Origin: Gaetbulibacter_B jejuensis
GTDB taxonomy: Bacteria; Bacteroidota; Bacteroidia; Flavobacteriales; Flavobacteriaceae
Assembly: GCF_039524015.1 (NCBI RefSeq)
Contig: NZ_BAAAGF010000001.1
Location: 186,001 to 250,000, forward strand
Reading direction: 5' to 3'
DNA length: 64,000 bases
Shown here: positions 33,459 to 42,828 of the stretch, piece by piece
Layout: the number at the start of each line of letters is the position of its first letter
How positions within the stretch are numbered: position 1 is the first letter of the stretch
Notes under the pieces: model-generated
What the model saw: the letters and a program-made list of their open reading frames with translations, nothing else
Told to the model about the DNA's origin: nothing
Databases searched by the model: none
Program-made: the position numbers and the translations under genes

Positions 33459-33944
33459 TTATGATTTAACGTTTACTGTTATTGTATTTGTTTGCAATGT
33501 TTTGGTATGAGGTTTCAATTCAGGCATACCAAAAACATTTTTTTCTTTGCTTGGAAAATCAGCAGTAACTTTAAGTTGAAGTGGCTCAATCTGTAAACTA
33601 CCAATATCAGTTGGTATAAGGTTTGTTTTTCTAAAAATTACATAACGATAAGGCTTCCCTTTATAATTACCTTTTTCAACTTTTACTGTTTCAAGTTCAA
33701 TATTTTCACTATCAAACTTTGCATAAGTTGGTTCTTTTAATTCTTCCCAACCAGAAATACCAACATCATGCGATACATAAAGTTTGTAAACAACTGTTAT
33801 TGCTTCTCCTTTTTTAGGATTGGTATTTGATACTTCGGCAACAAGATGTACGCTTTCTAAAAACTTATCATCTGCTTCAGTTTGAAAAACGCTAGATGAT
33901 AACGTTACTAAAAAAAATGCTATGAACTTAGAAAACATGATCAT
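33459..33944 (-). CDS. Partial BatD paralog (one-domain BatD-like protein)
   Basis: About 161 residues: an N-terminal signal-like hydrophobic segment and then a single domain that aligns with one middle domain of BatD next door. The two share HLVAEVSNTNPKKGEAITVVYKLYV-type and YRYV(I/V)xRKT(N/V)L stretches. It lacks the other BatD domains and the C-terminal anchor. I start at ATG 33944 (1 nt after the batC stop); ATG 33938 is equally possible, and the longer frame upstream overlaps batC. It looks like an internal duplication retained as a free-standing domain. Confidence 0.75.
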   Translation of the reverse strand: MIMFSKFIAFFLVTLSSSVFQTEADDKFLESVHLVAEVSNTNPKKGEAITVVYKLYVSHDVGISGWEELKEPTYAKFDSENIELETVKVEKGNYKGKPYRYVIFRKTNLIPTDIGSLQIEPLQLKVTADFPSKEKNVFGMPELKPHTKTLQTNTITVNVKS

Positions 33945-33945
33945 T

Positions 33946-34755
33946 TTACCAATCCTTTTCTGTTTGTACTTTAATTCCTTTTTGCTTTTCGGCATTCATT
34001 TTTTCTTGAACTTTCTGTTCTTGGTTATTCATGGCTTCAAGCAAATTCTTTATTTGTTGAGGTGATAATTGACCAGGTTGCGGTTTTTGCTGCTGTTTGT
34101 CTTTATCTCCATCTTTTTGTTCTTGTTTTTCATCTTTAGGCTTGCCTTCTTCATCTTTCTTATCGTCACCTTCTTTCTTGTCCTGGTCGCCTTCGTCTTT
34201 TTTATCTTGATCGTCTTGTTCTTGCTCTTTTTCTTGATCTTCTTTCTTTTCGTCCTCTCCGTTTTCGTCGTCTTTTTTATCTTGATCTTGACCTTGTTGG
34301 TTTTCTGCACATTCTTTAGCCAATGCTAAATTGTAACGTGTTTCGTCATCGGTTGGGTCGTTTCGCAATGCATTTTTATAAGCTTCAACAGCTTCTTTAC
34401 ATTGTTCGTTTTCCATTAAAATATTACCAATATTGTGAAACGCATTATGTTTTGCTGCTTTATCAGTTGAATATTTTGTGGCTTGTTCTAATCGATACAA
34501 GGCTTCTTCGTAACTCCCTTTTTGAACGTAGGATGTTCCTAAATTATAAGCTCCAACTACATTTGACGGCTGTTCTGAAATAGCTTTTCTATATTCCATT
34601 TCAGCAGAAATATAGTCGTCTTTTTCTATTAAATCGTTTGCTTCATATACATGGTCGTTAGCTTTTTTTAAAGCCAATAACTGTTCTTTTTCTTTGTCTT
34701 GAGAATAGACAGAAAAAGCGGACAACATAAGTATTAATAAAGTAATCTGTTTCAT
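33946..34755 (-). CDS. batC: BatC: TPR protein with charged tail
   Basis: A 269-residue protein. The start at ATG 34755 yields a clean signal peptide (MKQITLLILMLSAFSVYSQ). An ATG at 34809 overlaps the batB stop (ATGA) and could couple translation, but would add 18 mostly hydrophobic residues before the signal. TPR repeats span about 25-150. A low-complexity Asp/Glu/Lys/Gln-rich tail (residues about 155-235, KKDEGDQDKKEGDD type) leads to a conserved end LSPQQIKNLLEAMNNQE. Confidence 0.85.
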   Translation of the reverse strand: MKQITLLILMLSAFSVYSQDKEKEQLLALKKANDHVYEANDLIEKDDYISAEMEYRKAISEQPSNVVGAYNLGTSYVQKGSYEEALYRLEQATKYSTDKAAKHNAFHNIGNILMENEQCKEAVEAYKNALRNDPTDDETRYNLALAKECAENQQGQDQDKKDDENGEDEKKEDQEKEQEQDDQDKKDEGDQDKKEGDDKKDEEGKPKDEKQEQKDGDKDKQQQKPQPGQLSPQQIKNLLEAMNNQEQKVQEKMNAEKQKGIKVQTEKDW

Positions 34756-34805
34756 GGCATAAGCTTCAAAATCAACGAATATTACTAATTTTTTGACATT
34801 TACTA

Positions 34806-35843
34806 TCATAAGTTTTCGTTAAATAAATTCAACTTCTTCAACCAACCTGTCTTACGTTCTAACAACAAAACATCAAAAACCAACAGAAAAATTCCGAAGG
34901 CTAAAAACCATTGGTATTGGTCTTTAAAATCGGCAAATTCTTTTGCTTCAAACTCGGTTTTATCCATCTTGTTAAGAATATCTCTAATACTATCTACAAC
35001 TTCGTTTGTGTTTTTTCCATTAATGTAAGCTCCATTTGCTTCTTCGGCAATTTCCTTTAAAGTGTCTTCATTTAAACGCGTGATAACCGTTTCGCCTTGG
35101 TTATCTTTTTTATAGTTTAAAACCACTCCATTTCGCTTTATTGGAATTGGTCCTCCTTTTTCGTCTCCTACACCAATTGTAAAAATCCTGATACCTTCTT
35201 CACCAGCTTCTTCGGCAACATTAGTGGCAATATCGCTATGGTCTTCACCATCAGAAATAATAATTAACACTCTATTGGTTTGTTCCTCATCGTCGTAATA
35301 GGTTTTAGCCAATTCGATAGCTTCGTTGATTGCTGTTCCTTGAGAGGATAGCATATCGGTATTCATATTCTGAAGGAACATTTTTGCCGAAGCATAATCG
35401 GTTGTAATTGGTAATTGCGGAAACGCTTTTCCTGCATATGCAATAATACCTACTCTATCACTTGCTAAATTGTTTATGATTTGAGTTACTAGCTGTTTTG
35501 CCTTGTCCAATCTATTGGGAGCAACATCTTCAGCAAGCATACTTTTAGAGACATCAACTGCAAAAACAATATCTACTCCTGAGCGTTTTACGGTTTCTAG
35601 TTTTGTACCAATTTTTGGGTTTACCAATGCAATTGTAATAAACGTAAATGCCAAACAAAGCACTAATACTTTTAGAATTGACTTGAATAATGATTGATTA
35701 GGACTTAATCGTTTTAAAAGTGTTTTATTAGCAAATTTACGCTGCGTTTTATACTTCCATAATTGGAGTAACAAAAAGAACAGTAGTATTACCGGAATAA
35801 CCAGTAGCAACCAAAACCATATTTTTTCTTCTAATTGAAACAT
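34806..35843 (-). CDS. batB: BatB: von Willebrand factor A membrane protein
   Basis: A 345-residue inner-membrane protein. Transmembrane helices at about 10-28 and 57-75 precede a VWA domain with the metal-site motif FAVDVSKSM (DxSxS) at about 95. The C-terminus has another helix. It abuts batA (1 nt) in the order seen in Bacteroidota Bat operons. Confidence 0.92.
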   Translation of the reverse strand: MFQLEEKIWFWLLLVIPVILLFFLLLQLWKYKTQRKFANKTLLKRLSPNQSLFKSILKVLVLCLAFTFITIALVNPKIGTKLETVKRSGVDIVFAVDVSKSMLAEDVAPNRLDKAKQLVTQIINNLASDRVGIIAYAGKAFPQLPITTDYASAKMFLQNMNTDMLSSQGTAINEAIELAKTYYDDEEQTNRVLIIISDGEDHSDIATNVAEEAGEEGIRIFTIGVGDEKGGPIPIKRNGVVLNYKKDNQGETVITRLNEDTLKEIAEEANGAYINGKNTNEVVDSIRDILNKMDKTEFEAKEFADFKDQYQWFLAFGIFLLVFDVLLLERKTGWLKKLNLFNENL

Positions 35844-36848
35844 CTATATAAAACTTCTAAAAACTGTATTTTTTAATAAGAATTCTAACAACAGTAAAAA
35901 TCCTGCCAGTAGTACTAACGGACGGTATTTTTCTTCGTAATTGTAAAACTTGAATTCTTCTATTTCGGTTTTTTCTAACTTATTGATTTCGTCATAAATC
36001 TCGGCTAACTTTTTATTGTTAGTTGCTCTAAAATACTTTCCGCCTGTAACCTCAGCGATTTCTTTTAGCAGCTCTTCGTCAATTTCAACCTGAACTCTTC
36101 CGTATTGAAAGTTTCCGTTTGATAAAATTTGAACAGGGGACAATGCCATACCGTTGGTTCCTAAACCAATAGTATAGGTTTTTATACCATACTCAACCGC
36201 TAATTCGCTAGCAATTTTTGGATCGATAAATCCTGAATTGTTTACTCCATCGGTTAATAGAATGATAACTTTACTCTTGGCTTTACTATCTTTTAAACGG
36301 TTAACTGAGGTTGCTAAACCCATTCCTATTGCTGTTCCGCCTTCAATAATAGTATTGTATTTAATCTCGTTTAACGAACGAAGCACTATAGCTTTGTCAC
36401 TTGTTATAGGCGTTTTTGTATAGCTTTCTCCTGCATACTCAACAAGCCCTATTCTATCATTTGGCCTACCTTTTATAAATTGAGCAGCTACCTTTTTTAA
36501 AGCTTCCAAACGGTTAGGTGAAAGATCTTTTGCCAACATACTTGCCGACACATCAATAGCCATTACAATATCAATACCTCTAGTGGTTTTGGTTTTTGTT
36601 GAAACATCAACCGTTCGTGGTCTTGCCAATGCAGTAATTAATAATCCTAATGCTATTAACCTAAACGCAAATAAGAGATGCTTAAGCTTTGGCAACCATG
36701 AACTAGTTACCTTAAACCCTTTAAGGCTCGATATCTTTAATTCGGCTGTTTGTTTTTTGTGCTTAAGGATATACCAAACCAACAACAGTGGTAGTAATAA
36801 CAACAACCAAAACAACTCTTTATTTAAAAACTCAATACCTTCAAACAT
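35844..36848 (-). CDS. batA: BatA: von Willebrand factor A membrane protein
   Basis: A 334-residue inner-membrane protein. Two N-terminal helices (10-28, 60-77) precede a VWA domain with MAIDVSASM (DxSxS) at about 93 and SDG-like LLTDGVNNSG further on. One helix near the C-terminus completes it. It is directly adjacent to the preceding 36849-38474 gene and to batB. Confidence 0.92.
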   Translation of the reverse strand: MFEGIEFLNKELFWLLLLLPLLLVWYILKHKKQTAELKISSLKGFKVTSSWLPKLKHLLFAFRLIALGLLITALARPRTVDVSTKTKTTRGIDIVMAIDVSASMLAKDLSPNRLEALKKVAAQFIKGRPNDRIGLVEYAGESYTKTPITSDKAIVLRSLNEIKYNTIIEGGTAIGMGLATSVNRLKDSKAKSKVIILLTDGVNNSGFIDPKIASELAVEYGIKTYTIGLGTNGMALSPVQILSNGNFQYGRVQVEIDEELLKEIAEVTGGKYFRATNNKKLAEIYDEINKLEKTEIEEFKFYNYEEKYRPLVLLAGFLLLLEFLLKNTVFRSFI

Positions 36849-38474
36849 CTATTCGGTTTCTTTTTGTTGTAATTCAATTGAATTAATTATTCTATCAACA
36901 ATTTGATTTGCATACTCATCATCTTCAATCCAAGTGATAAGTACTTGTTGAATAACTACACCATTACTGGTAAAACTCAAAATCGTGTATTTACCATGTA
37001 TAAAATCGGTTGGCGATTTAGGAAAATCTAAAGTTCCATAGGTTTTTAAGCCTTCGGCTCCATTAGGTGTGGTAAACTTATCTGATTTAGTGATAATATT
37101 TTTTGCACCTTTACCTTCTAACGTTTTTAGGTTATCTTCAACAGCTAAATTTAAATCTATACCTTCTTGTTTTTGGGCTAAAGTTGTGGTTGAAATGACT
37201 ATAGTTAGCTCATTTGGTAATTCATAACCAAAAGTGGTCAATTTCATTTTATCCTTCATCTCATCAGGAACAGGAACTTCTATGCGTTTAAGAACCTCTG
37301 GTGTTGAAATTCTTATTGGAGGTACTCCATAATCACTAGTTACCCAATTACCTTCTAGAAGTTGTTTGGTTTCTTTTCTTATGATGGTATCCACAACATA
37401 GTTAAACCCATATTTAATTGAAAACCCAGTAAAAGTTGCTGCCATAAGTGCTAAAACTATTGCAGCAGTTAGTATAATTTTCTTTCTCTTTTTCTTACGT
37501 TCTTGCGTTTCTCTATACTGTTGGTCAAGCAGTTTTTCTTCTTCAGAAGGTTCTGGTAAGGCTTCTTTTACATGGTCAATTTCTAGATCAATAGTATTTC
37601 GGTCTAATTCGGCTAGTGCAACATCTGGAGCAGATTTTGCGAATTTTACTAAATCGGCACGCTTAAGAATGTTCTCAAGGTTTTTAATGTCTTCTTTTGA
37701 AATGTCAATTTGATTAGCATCTTTTAAAAGATTCAATCTTGAAATCAGCTCGTCCGTAGTACTTTCTAAGGCTTTATCATAGACCTTTTCATCTAAATAC
37801 CTTCTGATAATAAAGGTCAATTCTGAATAGTATTCTTTTAACTCAGCGTTTTGAAGGTAATTAGTTTCATCTAGCTTTTTTAAAGCAAGTTTTGCTCTGT
37901 CATAAGGTGGAAGTAATGCAATTTCCTCTTCTTCGGTTAATGGTTTTTTTCGCCATATAAACCAATACAGTAAAAAGGCAACTAATGCTAAAATAGCAAT
38001 TACAATAAGTAGAGTTGTTATCCAATTAGATTTGCTTTTTTCAACACCTATAAGAGGTTTAATATCATAAAGACCTTGTTTGGTCGTATCGACAATTACA
38101 TTGGAAACCTCAACTTTTAACGAATCGGTAAAAAAAGTTTTATCTCCAATAACAATTTTTTGTCTTGGTATGGTGTAGTGACCAGAATCGAACTGTGTTA
38201 AACCATATTTTTTGATGAGACTATACTTGGCATCGAGCTTTGTAGTATCTACTTTATAAGACTCAATCATTTCAAGAGGCGAGAATGTTTGACCTTCAGG
38301 AAAAACCACAAGTGCAATGGTGTCTGCCTCAACTTGAATTTTATAAGTGATTTGCTCGCCTATTTTGATTTTAGTAGAATCTATTGATGATGTAACCTGA
38401 GCAAAAGAGAATACAGAACAAAGCACAAAGCACAGAGACAATAACATTGTTCTGTTCTTTATTTTAAAATTCAT
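36849..38474 (-). CDS. Bat operon large membrane protein (DUF4381/BatD-like N-terminus)
   Basis: About 541 residues. The start ATG 38474 gives MNFKIKNRTMLLSLCFVLC, a plausible signal peptide; ATG 38495 is the longer alternative. A periplasmic beta domain (residues 25-150) of the BatD-like kind (IKIGEQITYKIQVE) precedes a transmembrane helix at about 160-178. A cytoplasmic helical part follows, then a second helix (about 345-362) and a C-terminal domain. It sits between the DUF58 gene and batA. The exact family name is uncertain. Confidence 0.75.
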   Translation of the reverse strand: MNFKIKNRTMLLSLCFVLCSVFSFAQVTSSIDSTKIKIGEQITYKIQVEADTIALVVFPEGQTFSPLEMIESYKVDTTKLDAKYSLIKKYGLTQFDSGHYTIPRQKIVIGDKTFFTDSLKVEVSNVIVDTTKQGLYDIKPLIGVEKSKSNWITTLLIVIAILALVAFLLYWFIWRKKPLTEEEEIALLPPYDRAKLALKKLDETNYLQNAELKEYYSELTFIIRRYLDEKVYDKALESTTDELISRLNLLKDANQIDISKEDIKNLENILKRADLVKFAKSAPDVALAELDRNTIDLEIDHVKEALPEPSEEEKLLDQQYRETQERKKKRKKIILTAAIVLALMAATFTGFSIKYGFNYVVDTIIRKETKQLLEGNWVTSDYGVPPIRISTPEVLKRIEVPVPDEMKDKMKLTTFGYELPNELTIVISTTTLAQKQEGIDLNLAVEDNLKTLEGKGAKNIITKSDKFTTPNGAEGLKTYGTLDFPKSPTDFIHGKYTILSFTSNGVVIQQVLITWIEDDEYANQIVDRIINSIELQQKETE

Positions 38475-38503
38475 ATTTCTAAAATCGTTAATCATAAATT
38501 GTT

Positions 38504-39370
38504 TTATCCTCTACGTTTAAAATACCCTAGCAACTTTTTCACATAACTTTCGTCTACTCGACAATCAATAGTTCCTGCACCAGATTTTGTAAAACTATCC
38601 TTGTAATAATCTACTCGCTCTTTATAATATTTGCTGTAGTTACGTCTTACTGTTTTAGACTGAGTGTTCACAAGCATTAACTCGCCACTTTCTTCGTCTT
38701 GCATTTGTACCATACCTATATTTGGCATGTCTTCTTCGCGTTTATCATAAACCCTAATACCAGTAACATCGTGTCTTCCTGATGCTATTTTTAAGGTTTG
38801 CTTATAGTCATCAGTAATGAAATCGCTAAGCACAAAAACTATGGCTTTCTTTTTCATTACGTTAGAAAGAAACTTTAACGCCTCAGCAACATTGGTTTGT
38901 TTACTTTTAGGTTGAAATTCTATAAGCTCTCGTATAATACGAAGTACATGCGAGCGTCCTTTTTTAGGTGGAATATACAGCTCAACATCATCTGAAAAGA
39001 GAATGAGCCCGATTTTATCATTGTTTTGAGTTGCAGAAAAGGCCAGTGTTGCAGCTATTTCGGTTACAACTTCATTTTTAAACTGAGCTTCGGTTCCAAA
39101 AAATTCAGAACCTGAAACATCTACCATAAGCATCATGGTAAGTTCTCGCTCTTCTTCAAAAACCTTGATATATGGTTCGTTATAACGTGCAGTTACATTC
39201 CAGTCTATATTACGAACATCATCACCATATTGGTACTGCCTTACTTCAGAAAAAGTCATACCACGACCCTTGAAGGTTGAGTGATACTCACCACCAAAAA
39301 TATGATCAGACAATCGACGTGTCTTAATCTCTATTTTTCGTACTTTTTTTAGTAATTCTTTAGTATCCAT
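38504..39370 (-). CDS. DUF58 protein of the Bat operon
   Basis: A 288-residue cytosolic protein with a VWA-like DUF58 domain: GRGMTFSEVRQYQYGDDVRNIDW (residues 33-55) and MMLMVDVSGSEFFG (about 82-95). Such proteins act with MoxR-type ATPases, probably as assembly or maturation factors. It starts downstream of moxR after the CAGT-rich spacer and is 8 nt or more from the next gene. Confidence 0.9.
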   Translation of the reverse strand: MDTKELLKKVRKIEIKTRRLSDHIFGGEYHSTFKGRGMTFSEVRQYQYGDDVRNIDWNVTARYNEPYIKVFEEERELTMMLMVDVSGSEFFGTEAQFKNEVVTEIAATLAFSATQNNDKIGLILFSDDVELYIPPKKGRSHVLRIIRELIEFQPKSKQTNVAEALKFLSNVMKKKAIVFVLSDFITDDYKQTLKIASGRHDVTGIRVYDKREEDMPNIGMVQMQDEESGELMLVNTQSKTVRRNYSKYYKERVDYYKDSFTKSGAGTIDCRVDESYVKKLLGYFKRRG

Positions 39371-39375
39371 TTTTT

Positions 39376-39475
39376 TTAGTATGCAGTGTTCAGTATGCAG
39401 TAAGCAGTCCTAAAATAGCATCCAGTAATTAGTTTTCAGTTTTGCACTGAAGACTCACGACTGAATACTGCCAAC
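39376..39475. repeat. Degenerate CAGT-rich repeat region
   Basis: Between moxR and the DUF58 gene the sequence contains at least six CAGT and three ACTG tetramers (CAGTGTTCAGTATGCAGTAAG...ACTGAATACTGCC). It looks like a stack of decayed short repeats. No gene or terminator is evident. Confidence 0.6.
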
Positions 39476-39478
39476 TAA

Positions 39479-40483
39479 TTAAGGTACTTCAATCTCGTTT
39501 ACGATTTTATTAATGATGTCTACTGAAGTTACATTTTCAGCTTCGGCTTCGTAAGTAATTCCAATTCTGTGACGCAACACATCATAAACCACAGCTCTAA
39601 CATCTTCAGGAATGACATATCCACGACGCTTTATAAAAGCATAACATTTTGCAGCAGTTGCAAGATTGATACTTCCACGAGGTGATGCACCAAAAGAAAT
39701 TAGTGGTTTTAAATCGGCTAGTTTATATTTTTCAGGATAACGTGTAGCAAAAATAATATCGAGGATGTACTTTTCTATTTTTTCATCCATATACACTTCT
39801 CTAACTGCTTTTTGAGCATTGAGAATTTGTTGAAGTGATACTACAGGGTTTACTTTTTCGAAAGCACCTTTTAAGTTAGCACGAACAATTAATTGTTCTT
39901 CTTCAATTTTAGGATAATCGATAACTGTTTTCAACATAAAACGGTCGACTTGTGCTTCAGGTAACGGATAAGTTCCTTCTTGCTCAACTGGGTTTTGTGT
40001 TGCCATAACCAAAAACGGCTTATCTAATTTAAAGGTGTCGTCACCAATAGTTACTTGCTTTTCTTGCATCGCTTCTAGTAATGCCGACTGTACTTTTGCA
40101 GGTGCTCTGTTAATCTCATCAGCAAGTACAAAATTGGCAAATATTGGTCCTTTTTTTATAGAGAAGTCGTTTTGCTTCATGTTGTAGATTAATGTACCTG
40201 TAACATCGGCAGGTAATAAATCTGGTGTAAACTGAATTCTGCTAAAACTACCATCAACCGCTTGAGAAAGCGTATTAATAGCCAATGTTTTTGCTAAACC
40301 AGGAACACCTTCTAGAAGGATATGACCTTGTCCAAGTAATCCGATAAGTAATCGTTCAACCATGTGTTTTTGCCCAACAATTACCTTATTCATTTCTAAA
40401 GTAAGTAAATCAACAAAAGCACTTTCTTTTTCAATTTTCTCGTTAATTGACTTAATATCAATTGTACTTGTATCTTCCATCAT
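39479..40483 (-). CDS. MoxR-family AAA+ ATPase, first gene of the Bat operon
   Basis: A 334-residue cytosolic ATPase. The start at ATG 40483 (MMEDTSTIDIK) is chosen; the TTG 51 nt upstream lies in non-coding sequence. Motifs: Walker A LLEGVPGLAKT, Walker B ADEINRAPAKVQSALLEAMQE, sensor-1 TQNPVEQEGTYPLPEAQVDRF. MoxR proteins act as chaperones for VWA partners, here DUF58 and BatA/B. Confidence 0.92.
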   Translation of the reverse strand: MMEDTSTIDIKSINEKIEKESAFVDLLTLEMNKVIVGQKHMVERLLIGLLGQGHILLEGVPGLAKTLAINTLSQAVDGSFSRIQFTPDLLPADVTGTLIYNMKQNDFSIKKGPIFANFVLADEINRAPAKVQSALLEAMQEKQVTIGDDTFKLDKPFLVMATQNPVEQEGTYPLPEAQVDRFMLKTVIDYPKIEEEQLIVRANLKGAFEKVNPVVSLQQILNAQKAVREVYMDEKIEKYILDIIFATRYPEKYKLADLKPLISFGASPRGSINLATAAKCYAFIKRRGYVIPEDVRAVVYDVLRHRIGITYEAEAENVTSVDIINKIVNEIEVP

Positions 40484-40581
40484 TTTTTGGTTTTTAAAAA
40501 GCTCGAATATAGTATGCTTATTTGAGTGATGCAAATTGTTAAAATTTTTTGTGTGCTGTTGTTAATAATTGGTTAAAAAAT

Positions 40582-40610
40582 AAAGCGTAGTGCCAATTGC
40601 ACTACGCTTT
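40582..40610 (-). terminator. Intrinsic terminator of the leftward DUF4382 gene
   Basis: AAAGCGTAGTGC-CAATT-GCACTACGCTTT, a 12-bp perfect stem. On the minus strand it is followed by ATTTTTTAACC. It separates the DUF4382 gene from moxR. Confidence 0.85.
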
Positions 40611-40636
40611 AACAAATATTTATATGTTTTAATAAT

Positions 40637-41437
40637 TTACTCTAAGGTTACAACGCCTAAATCAGTATTTGAGCCTACATTGACTTCAACATTTTCAATA
40701 GTCTGTATTGGCAATTCAGAACTTACATCAGGAGTTATTGTAACAGTATAGCTTCCTGAAGCTAATCCTACTAATTGGAAATAACCTGATTCATCTACAA
40801 AGGCAGATACAGTATCAACACCATTGGTTGCACTAACTTCTGTTTGGATTCCTATTGGTAAAACACTTCCGCTAATAATACCTGTTTCAGCTTCAACCGA
40901 AGCTCTAATAACAGGCTTTAGATTAATATTTCCTGAGTTTCCTGCAATTACCACAGACTCATCTACATCAAAATCTAAAAGAAAAGTATACTCATAATCT
41001 GGGAGCAGTGTTTCGTTTACTTGAATTTTTAAACCTGATTGTTGCGCTGAAGGTGTATTTAATGGTTGTGTTTCCCCATCAATTACAATTGTATTGTCAT
41101 CGCCTAAAACCAAGCGTATTTGATTAAGTGTTCCTGAAGGCACTTCATAATCATCAGCTAAAAGCACATTAATTCCTCCTGTGAGTTCTAGTAAATCATA
41201 AACTCCTGTGTTTATAGCTGCAACGCTTACCCATCCACTATCATCATCACTGTCGTCATTTACTTTAACCATAACGTCAACTACTTCAACAAATACATTG
41301 TCATAATCTCCAGGTGCATCCATTAATTTTACTGAAATCTTTGATGTTCCTTGTGGAGAACTTGTTGTATCATCATCACTACATGCTAAGAAACCTAGTG
41401 TTAAAACTGACATTAAAATTAATTTAGCTTGTCTCAT
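40637..41437 (-). CDS. DUF4382 lipoprotein with carboxypeptidase-like repeat
   Basis: About 266 residues. The start at ATG 41437 gives MRQAKLILMSVLTLGFLAC with a lipobox at Cys19. ATG 41446 adds three residues; a further 12-residue leader is not needed. A DUF4382 domain (KISVKLMDAPGDYDNVFVEVVDV) spans about 32-165. A C-terminal beta sandwich resembling a carboxypeptidase regulatory repeat follows (FVDESGYFQLVGLASGSYTVTIT). Probably cell-surface anchored. Function unknown. Confidence 0.8.
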   Translation of the reverse strand: MRQAKLILMSVLTLGFLACSDDDTTSSPQGTSKISVKLMDAPGDYDNVFVEVVDVMVKVNDDSDDDSGWVSVAAINTGVYDLLELTGGINVLLADDYEVPSGTLNQIRLVLGDDNTIVIDGETQPLNTPSAQQSGLKIQVNETLLPDYEYTFLLDFDVDESVVIAGNSGNINLKPVIRASVEAETGIISGSVLPIGIQTEVSATNGVDTVSAFVDESGYFQLVGLASGSYTVTITPDVSSELPIQTIENVEVNVGSNTDLGVVTLE

Positions 41438-41630
41438 AAAAATCATATTAATTGTTTTTTGGTTACATAAATATGTACGCACTAAATAGCATTTTAGATG
41501 TTTCCCCTTATGAAACCACGAATAAACAACTAATAATCAATTCATAATAAATATATAAACCAACAAAAGTTTAATAATAAATGTGTTTTAAGTATTTTTA
41601 TCTGATAATTACAATAAACATTAAAATCTC

Positions 41631-42494
41631 TTGAACTATTCTAAAATTATTGCAGGTACGATGACCTGGGGAAATTGGGGAAAACAGTTTTCTAAAAAAG
41701 AAATGGAGGCCTTTATGCACCATTGCATAGAACAACAAATCACAACTTTTGATCATGCTGATATTTATGGAGGTTACACCAATGAATCTCAATTTGGTGA
41801 TGCCTTTGCAGAAAGTGGCATTGATAGAGAACACATACAACTGATAAGTAAATGTGGCATACAGTATATTACTGAAAACCGCAATAATAAAGTGAAACAT
41901 TATGACTACAGTAAAGATTACATTATCTGGTCTACCGAAAACTCTTTAAAGCATTTAAAAACCGATTACTTAGATCTATTATTATTACACAGACCGAGTC
42001 CTTTAATGCATCCTAATGAAATTGCTGAAGCTATTACAATCTTAAAAAAAGAAGGGAAGATAAAATCGTTTGGAGTTTCAAATTTTACACCTTCACAAAT
42101 GGAACTTCTTGGGTTACGAATAGATATAGATGTAAACCAAATTGAGTTTTCACTTACACAACACACAGCTATGCACGATGGCACATTAGATTATATGTTA
42201 ACCAACGGTATAAAGCCAATGTGTTGGTCTCCTCTAGGAACAGTTTTTAAAGATGAAACTAACCAAACCCAACGCATACACAAGCAACTAGAAGCATTAA
42301 CTGATAAATATAACGCCTCAAAAGACCAACTACTTTTGGCTTGGATATTAAAGCATCCTGCTCAAATAACACCTGTTGTTGGAACTACTAATAAAGAACG
42401 CATTGTTGCTGCCTCAAAGGCTGCTACTATTGATTTAGATCTTGAAGATTGGTTTTTAATTTTAACTGCTTGCCAAGGCCATAAAGTACCTTAA
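41631..42494 (+). CDS. Aldo/keto reductase
   Basis: A 287-residue cytosolic NADPH-dependent reductase with the (beta/alpha)8 layout. The TTG start is kept because the first residues (MNYSKIIAGTMTWGNWGK) form the conserved first strand of this subgroup, and a later Met would delete it. Catalytic set: Asp/Tyr in DHADIYGGYT, Lys in LISKCGI, His in LLLLHRPSP. NADP-binding signature TPVVGTTN near the C-terminus. Substrate unknown. Confidence 0.88.
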   Translation: MNYSKIIAGTMTWGNWGKQFSKKEMEAFMHHCIEQQITTFDHADIYGGYTNESQFGDAFAESGIDREHIQLISKCGIQYITENRNNKVKHYDYSKDYIIWSTENSLKHLKTDYLDLLLLHRPSPLMHPNEIAEAITILKKEGKIKSFGVSNFTPSQMELLGLRIDIDVNQIEFSLTQHTAMHDGTLDYMLTNGIKPMCWSPLGTVFKDETNQTQRIHKQLEALTDKYNASKDQLLLAWILKHPAQITPVVGTTNKERIVAASKAATIDLDLEDWFLILTACQGHKVP

Positions 42495-42507
42495 AACAAA
42501 AAATATA

Positions 42508-42828
42508 ATGAAGAAAAAAGCCTTTAAATTAATGCTTAGGTTATTAGTTTATTTTTCTATTTCAATAGTTATAGGCTTTTTTATGGTTAAACTTCCCTAT
42601 CAGAAAAATATATACCTCTTTTGGTCCGTAATGTTTTTAATGGGATTAACCGCAGCAATCATTAGATTTTTTCCTGACAAAACAGAAAGTAAAATTGTTT
42701 CATTTTCGTGGCATATTTGTATCACTTGCATTTTTAGTTTTTGTATGTTTTTCATCATCGACACATATTATAAAACTGAAAACTCTAAGTATCTAATCCC
42801 GCCAGAAAATAAAAAAAAGAGACTATGA
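42508..42828 (+). CDS. Small integral membrane hypothetical protein
   Basis: A 106-residue protein with three or four hydrophobic helices (residues 10-27, 34-54, 66-88) and basic ends. No known family. Its stop overlaps the next start (ATGA), so it is translationally coupled to the SDR gene. Confidence 0.7.
   Translation: MKKKAFKLMLRLLVYFSISIVIGFFMVKLPYQKNIYLFWSVMFLMGLTAAIIRFFPDKTESKIVSFSWHICITCIFSFCMFFIIDTYYKTENSKYLIPPENKKKRL

Noticed and set aside
34050..34329. Long opposite-strand and shifted frames over the batC tail
   Set aside because: They arise from the low-complexity Asp/Glu/Lys codons of batC and read as Lys/Thr or Phe/Leu strings with no protein-like pattern.
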